Positions 18,353-28,192 are shown, counted from the stretch's first letter. The stretch: DNA of 64,000 nucleotides from Bradyrhizobium guangxiense (GCF_004114915.1 NZ_CP022219.1:2758501-2822500), one strand, 5' to 3'. Notes: generated by a model from the sequence alone, not told the origin. Numbers and translations: made by a program.

Positions 18353-18916
18353 TCACGATGGACGCTTCCTTCCCGTGATCATCGCCTTCACCAGACTCTC
18401 GCGGTGCTCGAAGCTCGCCACGAGGACGCCAAGCACATGGACGACGACGAGGCCGACCGTGAGGTTGGCGAACGCCTCATGCACCTCCTCCACCCATTTT
18501 GCTCCCCAGAAGCTGTCCGTCGTCATCATGTAACCGGTGGCGCAGGTGCCGATCAGCATGAGGATCAGTGCCACGACCATCACGCCGCCGGCCGGATTAT
18601 GGCCGAGATAGCGCGGCGCCCTAAGCAGCGCGACGTCGCGCATATAGGCGAGCACCGCGCGCGGCGAGCGCACGAAGTCGCTGAAGCGCGCATGGCGCGG
18701 CCCCACGAAGCCCCACACGATTCGTAACGCGAGCAACCCCGCAATCGTGTAGCCGGCGGTGATATGGACTTTCTCGATCTCGTCCCCGGTCGCATAAGCG
18801 AGCAGAAACAGCCCGGCCAGCGACCAGTGGAACACGCGCACGAAAGGGTCCCAGACCTTGACGGAGCCCAACGGCTTCTCGCCGCCGGCCTCGATTGCGT
18901 CGTGAATGGCGCTCAT
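18353..18916 (-). CDS. Cytochrome b561 domain protein (Ni/Fe-hydrogenase-type cytochrome b)
   Basis: A 187-residue membrane cytochrome. It begins MSAIHDAIEAGGEKPLGSVK and continues VWDPFVRVFHWSLAG, the family opening in which the first heme His is in FHW. Further His residues on helices are in EKVHITAGYT (helix 2) and VHVLGVLVASFEHRES (helix 4), so two b hemes are likely. Start at ATG 18916, 11 bp past the stop of the PepSY gene upstream, so the two are one operon. Such small b-type cytochromes pass electrons between quinone and periplasmic partners. Confidence 0.88.
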   Translation of the reverse strand: MSAIHDAIEAGGEKPLGSVKVWDPFVRVFHWSLAGLFLLAYATGDEIEKVHITAGYTIAGLLALRIVWGFVGPRHARFSDFVRSPRAVLAYMRDVALLRAPRYLGHNPAGGVMVVALILMLIGTCATGYMMTTDSFWGAKWVEEVHEAFANLTVGLVVVHVLGVLVASFEHRESLVKAMITGRKRPS

Positions 18917-18927
18917 GGTGCAGACCC

Positions 18928-19203
18928 TTACAGCTGACCGAGAATCTGGCCGCTGGTCGGATCGACGAACAATTCGACCCGGCTGCCGGACTTGTCGATC
19001 GTGTAGAGTTCGCCACAGGCGTTCTTGAGCTTGGCCTTCTGAACTTTGTAGCCTTGGGCTTCGACCTTGGCCTGCAGTTGCTCGAGCGACAGCCAGCTTG
19101 TCTGTGGCGCTGCAGTGCAGGGACGCCCGAGGCTGCCGGCATGAGCGGTTGCCGTAGTCGCGAGCAAGGCGGCGGCAGCGCTGAAAATGATGATCTTGCG
19201 CAT
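18928..19203 (-). CDS. Secreted PepSY domain protein (91 aa)
   Basis: The signal peptide MRKIIIFSAAAALLATTATAH ends about residue 22. The single PepSY repeat occupies most of the rest (SLEQLQAKVEAQGYKVQKAK ... ELYTIDKSGSRVELFVDP followed by TSGQILGQL). Cys residues are at CTAAPQ and NACGEL. PepSY modules occur beside peptidases and redox membrane proteins, where they probably act as inhibitory or binding modules. It is co-directional with and 11 bp from the cytochrome b561 gene, and divergent from a second PepSY gene. Confidence 0.85.
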   Translation of the reverse strand: MRKIIIFSAAAALLATTATAHAGSLGRPCTAAPQTSWLSLEQLQAKVEAQGYKVQKAKLKNACGELYTIDKSGSRVELFVDPTSGQILGQL

Positions 19204-19289
19204 GGTTCTCTCCGATGTGTGGCGCCCGGCGGCGTGGTGCGGCGAGGCGATGTTGCGGACATTGGCGGAAGGGCCCTGACGAGCCCCTG

Positions 19290-19303
19290 TTGATCCACGT
19301 CAG
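19290..19303. promoter_or_regulatory. Near-perfect FNR/FixK box between the divergent PepSY genes
   Basis: TTGATCCACGTCAG differs from TTGA-N6-TCAA only in the last base. Its centre is about 93 bp upstream of the minus-strand PepSY start, a distance that would suit activation of the PepSY-cytochrome operon. It is about 40 bp from the plus-strand PepSY start, where it could instead repress. Confidence 0.45.
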
Positions 19304-19337
19304 CGTTTTGTCAGGTCGATTAGGGCATTCTCTGCAA

Positions 19338-19664
19338 ATGCAGCCCGCCAGCTTCCTAGGATTCCTCGCAGTGCCGTTGTTGGTAGGCGTCGCGCTCGCA
19401 TCGGTGCCGGCGGCAGCAAGCGACCACGGCAAGGGCGCGCCCGAGGCGGTTCGTCGCGCAGTCGAGGCTGGCGAAATCAAGTCACTCGCTGACATTCTCG
19501 CATCGGTCCGGGGCAAGCTGCCGGGCGAGGTTGCCGGCGTCGAAATAGAGCGTCAGCGCGGCCGCTGGGTCTATGAGTTTCGCCTCGTCGACGACAAGGG
19601 GCGTCTCTACGACGCCTACGTGGACGCACGCAGCGGCGAGATCGAACGCATCAAGGAGAAGTGA
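19338..19664 (+). CDS. Secreted PepSY domain protein (108 aa)
   Basis: Start ATG 19338 gives a signal peptide (MQPASFLGFLAVPLLVGVAL, ending AAAS). One PepSY repeat follows (SLADILASVRGKLPGEVAGV ... GRLYDAYVDARSGEIERIKEK). It overlaps the response regulator start by one base (TGATG), so it belongs to the two-component operon. In many proteobacteria a PepSY protein precedes a PhoPQ-like pair and may modulate its sensor; that role is inferred. Confidence 0.83.
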   Translation: MQPASFLGFLAVPLLVGVALASVPAAASDHGKGAPEAVRRAVEAGEIKSLADILASVRGKLPGEVAGVEIERQRGRWVYEFRLVDDKGRLYDAYVDARSGEIERIKEK

Positions 19665-20329
19665 TGCGCCTGTTGCTGGTGGAGGACGACCGACGGATCG
19701 CGGCCGATGTGGAGATGGCGCTACACGCGGCCGGCTATGTGGTCGAGACCGTCCGCAACGGCGAGGAAGCCTGGTTCCGCGGCGATACCGAGGACTACGG
19801 CGCTGTCATCCTCGATCTTGGCTTGCCCGGCATGGACGGCCTGGCGGTGCTCAAGCGCTGGCGTGCGAACGGAAGGTCCATGCCGGTGCTGATCCTGACC
19901 GCGCGCGGCAGCTGGGCCGAGCGCGTTGATGGTATCGACGCCGGCGCCGATGACTACCTGCCCAAGCCGTTCCGCATGGAGGAATTGCTGGCGCGGCTGC
20001 GCTCGATCGTGCGCCGCTCGGCAGGGCATGCCTCCCCACGGATCGTCGCAGGCGACGTCGAACTCGACGAGCGCCAGATGAGGGTGATGCTGCGCGGCGT
20101 ACCCGTCGCGTTGTCGCCGTTGGAATATCGCCTGATCGCTTTTCTCTTGCACCACCGCGGCCGTGTGGTGTCGCAGCACGAGCTCGACGAGAACGTCTAT
20201 GGCCACGGCGAGGACCACGAGTCGAACGCGCTCGAGGTGCTGGTCGGCCGGGTGCGCAAGAAGCTCGGCGCCGATCTGATCGAGACCAGGCGCGGCTTCG
20301 GCTATCTGGTCCCGGAGACGAGGCCGTGA
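19664..20329 (+). CDS. OmpR/PhoP-family response regulator
   Basis: Start ATG 19664 (MRLLLVEDDRRIAADV); a GTG three bases earlier is possible. The receiver domain has the acidic pair in VEDD, the phospho-acceptor Asp in AVILDLGLPGMDG (about residue 51) and Lys in PKPF (about 101). The winged-helix DNA-binding domain covers about 125-220 (LSPLEYRLIAFLLHHRGRVV, ALEVLVGRVRKKLG, ETRRGFGYLV). Overlaps the kinase gene by 4 bp. It likely responds to an envelope signal such as cations or peptides, judged from its PhoP type. Confidence 0.92.
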   Translation: MRLLLVEDDRRIAADVEMALHAAGYVVETVRNGEEAWFRGDTEDYGAVILDLGLPGMDGLAVLKRWRANGRSMPVLILTARGSWAERVDGIDAGADDYLPKPFRMEELLARLRSIVRRSAGHASPRIVAGDVELDERQMRVMLRGVPVALSPLEYRLIAFLLHHRGRVVSQHELDENVYGHGEDHESNALEVLVGRVRKKLGADLIETRRGFGYLVPETRP

Positions 20330-21705
20330 GCTGGGGCTCGCTGCGGCTGCGACTGGTGGCCGGTGGAGTGGTGGCCATCCTGGTTGCGCTGACCATTGCC
20401 GGCGCTGGGCTGACGTTGCTGTTCGAACGCCACGTCACGCGCACCGTCGGCGACGAACTCGACGTTTACGTCAAGCAACTCGTGGCGGGTGTCGATGCCG
20501 ATGCGCAGGGCAAGCTCGTGGTGGGCCGGCCGCCAGCCGATCCGCGTTTTGCCGACCCGCTTTCCGGCTTGTATTGGCAGGTATCGGACGATGGCGGCCA
20601 GATGCTGCATTCACGGTCGCTGTGGGACACGGTGTTGGACCTGCCGCGGGATGAGCCATCGCCCGGCGAATTGCACCGTCACATCATCGAAGGCCCGGCG
20701 AACGCCCGGCTCCTGGTCAGCGAACGCCGCGTGCTGCTCACCGTGGGCGATCGCCGCGCGCCGGTGCGTGTCGCGGTGGCGGCCGATCTCGCCCACGTAG
20801 CGGCCGCTGCCTCGCACTTCGCCAGGGATCTGGCGCTGGCGCTCGGCCTGCTGGGGCTCGTGCTGGCGGCGGCCACCTCGATCCAGGTCGGACTGGGCTT
20901 ACGTCCGCTCGACGCACTTCGGCGCGGCGTCGCCGACGTCCGCTCCGGCCAACGCAAGCATCTCCCCGTCGACGTTCCTGCCGAGGTGAAGCCGCTGGTG
21001 GAGGAGGTCAACAGCCTGATCGACGCCCAGGAAGGGGAGATCGAGCGTTCGCGCAGCCGCGCCGGTGACCTTGCCCATGGGCTGAAGACGCCGCTCGCCG
21101 CCCTCGCGGCCGATGTCGCGCTTTTGCGTCAGCGAGGTGAGCAGGACATCGCCAAGGCCATCGAAGCCGTCGCCGATGCGATGAGCCGTCATGTCGACCG
21201 CGAGCTGGCACGCGCCCGGGCGCGGGGCACGGCACGACAGCGCGGCGGTCTTTCCACGCCCCTCAGACCGCTTGTCGAGTCCCTGATGCTGACGCTGACG
21301 CGCACGCCTGCTGCGCAGCGGCTTGAATTCAAGACCTGCATCACGGGCGAGCCGAGCGTCCCGCTCGATCGCACGGATCTGGCCGAAGTGCTGGGCAATC
21401 TCCTGGAAAACGCCGTCCGTCACGCCAAGAGCCAGGTGCGCATTGGCGCGGCCGCCACCGTGAATCCCGCGATCACGGTCGAGGACGACGGTCCGGGCAT
21501 CGCCGCCGCCGAACGCGCATGCGTGCTCGAACGCGGTGCGCGGCTGGATGAGCGCGGCGAAGGCGCAGGCCTCGGCCTCGCGATCGTCCAGGACGTTCTG
21601 AGTGCCTATGGATGGCAGCTCGTTCTCGCCGACTCCGACCTCGGCGGACTGAAGGCCGTCATCGCGCCGGAGGGCAGCCACGATCGAATGGCTGCTTCCG
21701 GTTGA
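20326..21705 (+). CDS. Sensor histidine kinase (PhoQ-like)
   Basis: A 459-residue membrane kinase starting at GTG 20326. Two membrane helices (about 10-30 and 165-185) bracket a periplasmic sensor. HAMP follows at about 190-240, then DHp with the phospho-acceptor His in DLAHGLKTPLAALAADV (about 250). The ATPase domain shows NLLENAVRHA, VEDDGPGI and EGAGLGLAIVQDVL. It converges on ppx, ends 37 bp apart. The ligand is unknown. Confidence 0.92.
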   Translation: MSWGSLRLRLVAGGVVAILVALTIAGAGLTLLFERHVTRTVGDELDVYVKQLVAGVDADAQGKLVVGRPPADPRFADPLSGLYWQVSDDGGQMLHSRSLWDTVLDLPRDEPSPGELHRHIIEGPANARLLVSERRVLLTVGDRRAPVRVAVAADLAHVAAAASHFARDLALALGLLGLVLAAATSIQVGLGLRPLDALRRGVADVRSGQRKHLPVDVPAEVKPLVEEVNSLIDAQEGEIERSRSRAGDLAHGLKTPLAALAADVALLRQRGEQDIAKAIEAVADAMSRHVDRELARARARGTARQRGGLSTPLRPLVESLMLTLTRTPAAQRLEFKTCITGEPSVPLDRTDLAEVLGNLLENAVRHAKSQVRIGAAATVNPAITVEDDGPGIAAAERACVLERGARLDERGEGAGLGLAIVQDVLSAYGWQLVLADSDLGGLKAVIAPEGSHDRMAASG

Positions 21706-21742
21706 TGGCCCAACCGCTGGCTTGTCGCATTGTCACAGTGTG

Positions 21743-23245
21743 TCAGCGTCGCACGATTGAGCCGGCGCGGCCGATCAGCCGGGCGAGCTGGCGGAAGCGG
21801 CTGCCGACGCGGTCGGCGACGAGGTCGACGAGCCGATGCTCGAACACCAGCATCAATTTGCGGCCCTGGCTGCGGAAATGCGTGGCGGGCAAGACGCCCG
21901 GACGTGCCGCTGAGATCAGATGTGCGACACGGAAGGCCGCGCCGAGCAGGCGGGCGCGTTCGAGTTGTGCCGGCGTCAGCAGGCCCTGCATGGTGGTCGG
22001 TGGTTGGTTTTCCTCGCTGAGACCCGCATAGCGATAGAACACTGACAGGCCGACGAAGGCGCGCTCGGTGTGGGTGATCGCGCCGAAATTGCCGTTGACG
22101 ACGAGACTGAGCGTCTGCTCGCCGCGGTGATCGGGGTGCACGCGCCAGCCGATGTCGGACAGCAGGCACGCGGTGTGGCGCAAGCGGCGGTCCTCCTCGG
22201 TCTCGCGCAGCTTCACCACGCGAGCGAGGCGATCGGTCCAGGCGATCAGCTCGTGGGCATGCTTGGCCGAGCGTGACAACAGCTGGTTCAGCTCTTCTGC
22301 TGCGCAGATCAGGCCGTCCTTGTTGCGTTCCGTCTCCGGCAGCTTCTCGTGCAGCAGTCCCTCGCGCACGCCGAAGGTCGAGAACACGATGGTTTTCGGC
22401 TTCGCCACGCGGATGATGTGCTCCAGCACCAGCGCCGCATAGGTGAGGAGCGGGCGGCGCGCGTCCGCAACGATCTCGATGTCGGCGAGCATGTTCGCCG
22501 CCGCCAGGCGCCGCAGCCTGCGGGAGAAGTCGAGCGCTTCGGCCGCGGACAGCGAATAGCCGTGCATCACCTGCAGCGGATAACCGCTCTGGATGATGTG
22601 AATGCGCGCGAGTGCGCGCCAGGTGCCGCCGACCGCGTAGAAGGTGCGGCCGCGGCCCGCGGTGAGCTGCGGCACCTCGTCGAGCTCCTCGCGCACGATG
22701 CGGTCGGCGCGCTTGAGCGATTTGTGCGCCAGATCCTGGAGCGCGAGCCCGCCGAGCGGCAGCGTCACGCCGCTGCGCACGCTGTTCTTGCGAACGTCGA
22801 TCAATTCGAGCGAGCCGCCGCCGAGGTCGCCGACGATGCCGTCGGGATGATGAATGCCGGAGATCACGCCGAGCGCCGACAGCCGCGCCTCGCGCGGACC
22901 GGAGAGGATCTCGATCTTGACGGCGCAGATGCGCTCGGCCTTGGCGATGAAATCGGGGCCGTTGGAGGCGTCGCGGCAGGCCGCGGTCGCGATCGCGAAC
23001 ACGCGACCGACCTGCATCACGCGGCACAATGCTCGAAAGCGCTTGAGCGAGGTCAGCGCCTTGTCGACGGCGTCGGGGGCGAGCAGGCCGGTGCTCTGCA
23101 CCTCACGCCCGAGGCCACACAGCGTCTTCTCGTTGAAGATCGGAATGAGACTCCGCGTCAGTCCCTCGTAGACCACGAGACGAACCGAGTTGGAGCCGAT
23201 GTCGATGACCGCGACGCTCGAGCCGCGCTTGCGCGGCCGCTTCAC
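21743..23245 (-). CDS. ppx: Exopolyphosphatase Ppx/GppA
   Basis: A 500-residue ASKHA-fold phosphatase that shortens polyphosphate and may hydrolyse pppGpp. GTG start at 23245 follows GGGGAT. The first phosphate loop is VAVIDIGSNSVRLVVYE, the second GIVGDLGGGSLELIDV, as in the family, with the C-terminal HD-like helical region (about 310-500). It lies 15 bp downstream of ppk in the same operon, so synthesis and breakdown of polyphosphate are co-transcribed. Confidence 0.93.
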   Translation of the reverse strand: MKRPRKRGSSVAVIDIGSNSVRLVVYEGLTRSLIPIFNEKTLCGLGREVQSTGLLAPDAVDKALTSLKRFRALCRVMQVGRVFAIATAACRDASNGPDFIAKAERICAVKIEILSGPREARLSALGVISGIHHPDGIVGDLGGGSLELIDVRKNSVRSGVTLPLGGLALQDLAHKSLKRADRIVREELDEVPQLTAGRGRTFYAVGGTWRALARIHIIQSGYPLQVMHGYSLSAAEALDFSRRLRRLAAANMLADIEIVADARRPLLTYAALVLEHIIRVAKPKTIVFSTFGVREGLLHEKLPETERNKDGLICAAEELNQLLSRSAKHAHELIAWTDRLARVVKLRETEEDRRLRHTACLLSDIGWRVHPDHRGEQTLSLVVNGNFGAITHTERAFVGLSVFYRYAGLSEENQPPTTMQGLLTPAQLERARLLGAAFRVAHLISAARPGVLPATHFRSQGRKLMLVFEHRLVDLVADRVGSRFRQLARLIGRAGSIVRR

Positions 23246-23260
23246 GTCGGAAATCCCCGA

Positions 23261-25468
23261 TCAGGGTTGATGGCGTTCGTTCCGGCGCGTGAGACGACGC
23301 GGAGAGGATTCCTTGAGCGACTTTCCACGGCCAGACAGACTCGGATTTGTCATGAAGTAGTTGTGGACGTTGAAAGGCTCCTCGCCCTTCGCGGCCTTCA
23401 TACGCGTTGAAGACCCGTCCGGCAACAATTGCCAGCTCTGCTCATTGTCTTTCAGGTTGGCGACCATGATCTGTTCGAGAACCTGCTGATGCACCGTGGG
23501 ATTTTGCAGCGGACACAGCACCTCGACGCGGCGGTCGAGGTTGCGCGGCATCATGTCGGCGGACGAGATATACACAGCCGCTTTGGCGCTCGGCAGGCCC
23601 TGGCCCATGCCGAAGCAGTAGATTCGGCCGTGTTCCAGGAAACGTCCGATGATCGACTTGACGCGGATGTTCTCGGACAGGCCCGGAATACCGGGGCGCA
23701 GGCAACAGATACCGCGCACCACGAGCTCGACCTGCACCCCGGCCTGGGAGGCCTCGTACAGCGCGTCGATGATATCAGGGTCGACCAGCGCATTCATCTT
23801 CATCCAGACCGCGCCGTGCCGGCCGTGCCGCGCATGCGCGGTCTCGCCCTGGATGTGCTCGATGATGCGCTTGCGCAGGGTCAGGGGCGACACCGCCATC
23901 TTTTCCAGATCGCTCGGCGCGGCGTAGCCGGTGATGAAATTGAACACGCGTGCGGCATCGCGGCCGATGGTCGGATCGGAGGTGAAGTAGGAGAGGTCGG
24001 TGTAGATGCGTGCGGTGACCGGATGATAATTGCCGGTGCCGGTATGGACATAGGTGGTGAGGCTGCCGCCCTCGCGGCGCACCACCATCGAGAGCTTCGC
24101 ATGCGTCTTCAGTTCGAGGAAGCCGTAGACGACCTGCACGCCGGCGCGTTCGAGATCGCGCGCCCAGCGGATGTTGGCTTCCTCGTCGAAGCGCGCCTTC
24201 AGCTCGATCAGCGCCGTGACGGATTTGCCGGCTTCGGCGGCTTCCGCGAGCGCGCGTACGATCGGCGAGTTGTTTGAGGTGCGGTAGAGCGTCTGCTTGA
24301 TCGCGACGACATCAGGGTCGCGCGCGGCCTGCTGCAGGAACTGCACGACGACGTCGAAAGATTCATAGGGGTGATGGACGACGAGGTCCTTCTGCCGGAT
24401 CGCGGCAAAGATGTCGCCGCCGTGCTCGCGGACGCGCTCGGGGTGGCGCGGCACGTAGGGCGTGAATTCGAGGTCGGGACGGTCGAGGCGGGTGAGCTGC
24501 GAGAGCTCGTTCATCGCCTGCACCCCGTCGACCAGGAAGACCTCGTCATCGGCTGCCGACAGCGCGTGCTGAACGAAGCTGCGCAGCTCCTCCGGCATCT
24601 TGGCGTCGATCTCGAGCCGGATCACAGATCCGCGCCGGCGGCGCTTGAGCGCCGTCTCGAACAGGCGGACAAGGTCTTCCGCCTCTTCCTCGATTTCGAG
24701 CTCGGAGTCGCGGATGATCCGGAAGGCGCCCTGGCCGTGCAGATTGTAGCCGGGAAACAGGCGGTTGATGAACAGGGAGGTCGCCTGCTCCAGCGAGATC
24801 AGCCGAACGATCTTGCTGTCGGCCGGCAGGCGGATGAAGCGATCGATCTTGCCGGGCATGCGGATCAGCGCGTTCATCTGCTTGCCGTCAGCCGCACGCG
24901 TGAGCTGGAGCGCAATGGTGAAGCCGAGGCTCGGGATGAACGGGAAAGGGTGGGCCGGGTCGATCGCCAGCGGGGTCAGCAGCGGGAACACGTTGTTGAG
25001 GAAGTAGTCCTCGATCCAGGTCCGTTCCGCCTTGGTGACGTCCTTGCCGTCGACCAGCACGATGCCGACATCGGCCAGCGTGCCGCGAAGGTCGCGCCAG
25101 ATCGCCTGCTGGTCGGAGGCCAGCTCGGAGACGGTGCGGTTGATCAGCGCGAGCTGCTCGGACGGGGTCAGGCCGTCGGGGCTGCGTTCGGCAATGCCCT
25201 CGCGCACCTGGGCCTTGATGCCGGCGACGCGGACCATGAAGAACTCGTCGAGGTTATTCGCGGAAATCGACAGGAATCGCACCCGCTCCAGCATGGGGTG
25301 ACTGGGATTGACCGATTCCTCCAGGACGCGGCGGTTGAAGTGCAGCCACGACAGCTCCCGGTTGATGAACCGCTCGGGGCTCGATGCGATTGCCGGCAGA
25401 CCCTCGGCTTCCGGAGCTTTTTCTTTAGTTTCAACAGCTTGCGCAGAGTCCATCAGAAGTCGGTCCAT
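23261..25468 (-). CDS. ppk: Polyphosphate kinase 1
   Basis: About 735 residues, polymerising the ATP gamma phosphate into polyphosphate. I use ATG 25468; an ATG at 25453 is equally possible. The family opening [20 protein letters not shown] is at about residue 35, and [19 protein letters not shown] follows. The catalytic region carries [12 protein letters not shown] with the phosphorylated His, and [22 protein letters not shown]1 usually sits on the inner membrane side. It is followed by ppx and preceded by hdaA on the same strand. Confidence 0.96.
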   Translation of the reverse strand: MDRLLMDSAQAVETKEKAPEAEGLPAIASSPERFINRELSWLHFNRRVLEESVNPSHPMLERVRFLSISANNLDEFFMVRVAGIKAQVREGIAERSPDGLTPSEQLALINRTVSELASDQQAIWRDLRGTLADVGIVLVDGKDVTKAERTWIEDYFLNNVFPLLTPLAIDPAHPFPFIPSLGFTIALQLTRAADGKQMNALIRMPGKIDRFIRLPADSKIVRLISLEQATSLFINRLFPGYNLHGQGAFRIIRDSELEIEEEAEDLVRLFETALKRRRRGSVIRLEIDAKMPEELRSFVQHALSAADDEVFLVDGVQAMNELSQLTRLDRPDLEFTPYVPRHPERVREHGGDIFAAIRQKDLVVHHPYESFDVVVQFLQQAARDPDVVAIKQTLYRTSNNSPIVRALAEAAEAGKSVTALIELKARFDEEANIRWARDLERAGVQVVYGFLELKTHAKLSMVVRREGGSLTTYVHTGTGNYHPVTARIYTDLSYFTSDPTIGRDAARVFNFITGYAAPSDLEKMAVSPLTLRKRIIEHIQGETAHARHGRHGAVWMKMNALVDPDIIDALYEASQAGVQVELVVRGICCLRPGIPGLSENIRVKSIIGRFLEHGRIYCFGMGQGLPSAKAAVYISSADMMPRNLDRRVEVLCPLQNPTVHQQVLEQIMVANLKDNEQSWQLLPDGSSTRMKAAKGEEPFNVHNYFMTNPSLSGRGKSLKESSPRRLTRRNERHQP

Positions 25469-25613
25469 CCTGTCTCGCCTAACCTTGCGACCTACGCGCA
25501 AAACCCGCGGGAGCATGTGTTACAGCGATGACGTTTCGATGACATTGATGTTCCGCGGCCTCGCGGCGTCAAGCAGAGTTCGCGCAAGCCTCCTTGGCGG
25601 TGGGCGGCGCGGC

Positions 25614-26291
25614 TCAGGCGTCCCGGAGCAGCTCGGCGGCCAGCGCCCGTGTGACGGGGCGGCCCAGCCGAAGGGCCTCGCTGTCGAGCAGTTCGACGGC
25701 CCGGCGGGCGGCGGCCGAGGACCGCTCCAGGCGGTTGGCGAGATATCCGACCACGCTCTCGTCCACGGTGAGCTGGCGGTCGGCGCAGAATTTGACGATC
25801 AGGCCGCGGAACAGCTGGTCGTCGGGCGGCAGCAGGGTGACCACCGGCACGGCGCGCAGACGCGAGCGCAGGTCACGCAGCTCGATCTGGAGCGAAGCCG
25901 GGACCTCGCGTCCGGTGAAGAGCACGTAGGCGCCGTCCTCGCGGGCGAGATTCATCAGGTGGAAGAGGGCGCGTTCGTCGAAATTCCCGGCCCTCAGATC
26001 CTCGACCACCAGCGCGCCGGTGGCGAGCGCGCCCGGAACGCTTGCGGCCGTCAGCACGTTGGCGGCGGTCGAGCGGGCGCCGGATATTTCGGCCCAGATC
26101 GCGGCGAGGTGGCTCTTGCCGCTGCCTTCCGGGCCCGCGAGCCACATGATCCGGTTCGGCCATTCCGGCCAGCTGTCGATCAGGGCGAGACCGGCCGCGT
26201 TGGCGGGGCCCTCGAGGAAGTTGTCCCGGCTGAGGCTCTCCGCATGCGGAAGCGCAAACGCCAATTGTCGGGGATGGACGCGGCCTGCCAC
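25614..26291 (-). CDS. hdaA: DnaA-related replication regulator HdaA
   Basis: A 225-residue protein with GTG start at 26291. It holds only the AAA+ part of DnaA: Walker A GPEGSGKSHLA (about residue 53), Walker B ALVVEDLR, sensor regions and a short C-terminal helix bundle, without a DNA-binding domain. Near the N terminus RQLAFALPH resembles a beta-clamp binding motif of Hda proteins. In alphaproteobacteria HdaA with the clamp stimulates DnaA-ATP hydrolysis to prevent over-initiation. The place between pgsA and ppk, opposite purMN, supports the call. Confidence 0.85.
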   Translation of the reverse strand: MAGRVHPRQLAFALPHAESLSRDNFLEGPANAAGLALIDSWPEWPNRIMWLAGPEGSGKSHLAAIWAEISGARSTAANVLTAASVPGALATGALVVEDLRAGNFDERALFHLMNLAREDGAYVLFTGREVPASLQIELRDLRSRLRAVPVVTLLPPDDQLFRGLIVKFCADRQLTVDESVVGYLANRLERSSAAARRAVELLDSEALRLGRPVTRALAAELLRDA

Positions 26292-26386
26292 GCTTGCTTT
26301 GCTCCATGCCGGCGCGCCGGCCCTTCTGAAGAGAATTCGACTTAGTCGAGCGGAGTTGGCCTTTTGCGAGGCGCTTCCCCTCTCAT

Positions 26387-26443
26387 TTGGCCTCGATCGT
26401 GCTACTTGGCCTCTATCGTGCTACTTGGCCTCTATTGTGCTCA
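26387..26443. repeat. Three 19-bp tandem copies at the 3' end of the phosphatidyltransferase gene
   Basis: Units at 26387-26405, 26406-26424 and 26425-26443 differ from each other by only one to three bases (TTGGCCTCTATCGTGCTAC is the middle unit). On the minus strand each reads as T-I-E-A-K-stop, or close to it, so the gene's last codons and stop are repeated twice beyond the real end. This looks like a local slippage duplication. Confidence 0.9.
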
Positions 26444-26963
26444 TGTGCCGCAGCCACTCGACCAGATAGAGCGACACCGAGGAGAGCGTGAAGACCGTGA
26501 CGAGGCCCATCAGGATGATATCATAAGGGGCTGGCTTGAAGCCGAACGCAAGCGCGGCTAGCACCAGGGCCGCGAACGCCACCTGTGCGACAGTGTTGAG
26601 CTTGGACACTTTCGACGGCTTCATCTCGACGGGCCGGTCGAACAGCCAGGACACGATCACGGCGGCGACGATCATGATGTCGCGCGAGACCACCAGGATC
26701 ACGATCCAGCGCGGAATCGCGCCCCAGATGCCCAAGGCCATGTAGATCGAGACCAGCAGGGCCTTGTCCGCGAGCGGGTCGAGCAGGGCGCCGAGCTCGC
26801 TCGTCATGTTGAAGCGCTTGGCCAGGAAGCCGTCCACGGCGTCGCTGATACCGGCGATCAGGAAGACGGCGAACGCGACCTCCATTTGGCTCGACACGAT
26901 GGCCCAGACGATGATGGGGACCAGCATGATGCGGCCCAGGGTAATGATATTCGGAATACTCAC
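26421..26963 (-). CDS. CDP-alcohol phosphatidyltransferase (PgsA-like)
   Basis: A 180-residue integral membrane enzyme from GTG 26963 (MSIPNIITLGRIMLVPIIVW). The CDP-OH-P motif is DAVDGFLAKRFN followed by GALLDPLADK, with all four Asp; the usual Arg after Ala is Lys. Four to six helices are predicted. It most resembles CDP-diacylglycerol-glycerol-3-phosphate phosphatidyltransferase, the first step to phosphatidylglycerol and cardiolipin, but alphaproteobacteria carry several paralogues so the exact substrate is uncertain. It begins 155 bp from divergent purM. Its 3' end carries the tandem repeats. Confidence 0.85.
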   Translation of the reverse strand: MSIPNIITLGRIMLVPIIVWAIVSSQMEVAFAVFLIAGISDAVDGFLAKRFNMTSELGALLDPLADKALLVSIYMALGIWGAIPRWIVILVVSRDIMIVAAVIVSWLFDRPVEMKPSKVSKLNTVAQVAFAALVLAALAFGFKPAPYDIILMGLVTVFTLSSVSLYLVEWLRHMSTIEAK

Positions 26964-27118
26964 GAAAGCGCTTCCCGGCACCCGGTCTGACCTCGAATCC
27001 GGCCCCCTGGGAGGCTGAACCGGTTGATATCTACATAGTATAGGGCGGTGCGCCATGCGAGCCATTGCGCGTCCCCGGAATTCGACGTAACCAGCCGCAA
27101 ACCCACTGGAAATCGGGC

Positions 27119-28192
27119 ATGACCGACCGCAAAAACGGCCTCACTTACGCCGATTCAGGCGTCGATATCGACGCGGGCAACCGCCTGGTCGCCCTGATCA
27201 AGCCGATGGTGCGCGCCACCGCGCGTCCCGGCGCCGACGCCGAAATCGGCGGCTTTGGCGGCCTGTTCGACCTCAAGGCAGCCGGTTTCAAGGACCCCGT
27301 CCTGGTGGCCGCGACCGACGGCGTCGGCACCAAGGTCAAGATCGCGATCGAGACCGGGCTGCATGGCGGGATCGGCATCGACCTCGTTGCCATGAGCGTC
27401 AACGATCTCGTGGTGCAGGGCGCCGAGCCGCTGTTCTTCCTGGACTATTTCGCCTGCGGCAAGCTCGACCCGGAGGCCACGGCGGCGATCGTCGCGGGCG
27501 TCGCGGAGGGCTGTCGGGAGTCCGGCTGCGCCCTGATCGGCGGCGAGACCGCCGAGATGCCCGGACTCTACAAGGACGGCGATTACGACCTCGGCGGCTT
27601 TGCCGTCGGCGCGGCCGAGCGCGGTACGCTGCTGCCGCGCAAGGACATCGCGGCGGGCGACGCCGTGATCGGTCTCGCCTCGTCGGGCGTGCATTCCAAC
27701 GGTTTCTCGCTGGTGCGCAAGATCGTCGAGCAGTCCGGCCTCGGCTTCGAGGCGCAGGCGCCATTCGCGCCGGTCATGACGCTCGGCGGTGCGCTGCTGA
27801 CGCCGACCAGGCTCTATGTCAAATCCTGCCTGCGCGCGATCCGGGAGACCGGCGCGGTGAAGGGGCTCGCCCACATCACCGGCGGCGGCTTCACCGACAA
27901 CATTCCGCGGGTGCTGCCGAACAACCTCGGCGTCGGCATCGATCTGGCGCGCCTGCCGGTGCTGCCGGTGTTCAAATGGCTGGCCGCGCAGGCCGGCATC
28001 GCCGAGCTGGAAATGCTGCGCACCTTCAACTGCGGCATCGGCATGATCGCGATCGTCGAGCCGGACAAGGTCGACAAAGTGATCGAGGTCTTCACCGATG
28101 CCGGCGAGACCGTGGCGCAGCTCGGCACCGTGATCCCGGCCGAGGGCGAGCACCGCGTCGTCTATAACGGCCACCTCGACATGGCGCTATGA
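27119..28192 (+). CDS. purM: Phosphoribosylformylglycinamidine cyclo-ligase (AIR synthetase)
   Basis: A 357-residue purine-pathway enzyme making 5-aminoimidazole ribonucleotide. Start ATG 27119 ([20 protein letters not shown]). Family markers: [70 protein letters not shown] and [16 protein letters not shown]. Stop overlaps the purN start by 4 bp, a translationally coupled pair. Confidence 0.97.
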   Translation: MTDRKNGLTYADSGVDIDAGNRLVALIKPMVRATARPGADAEIGGFGGLFDLKAAGFKDPVLVAATDGVGTKVKIAIETGLHGGIGIDLVAMSVNDLVVQGAEPLFFLDYFACGKLDPEATAAIVAGVAEGCRESGCALIGGETAEMPGLYKDGDYDLGGFAVGAAERGTLLPRKDIAAGDAVIGLASSGVHSNGFSLVRKIVEQSGLGFEAQAPFAPVMTLGGALLTPTRLYVKSCLRAIRETGAVKGLAHITGGGFTDNIPRVLPNNLGVGIDLARLPVLPVFKWLAAQAGIAELEMLRTFNCGIGMIAIVEPDKVDKVIEVFTDAGETVAQLGTVIPAEGEHRVVYNGHLDMAL

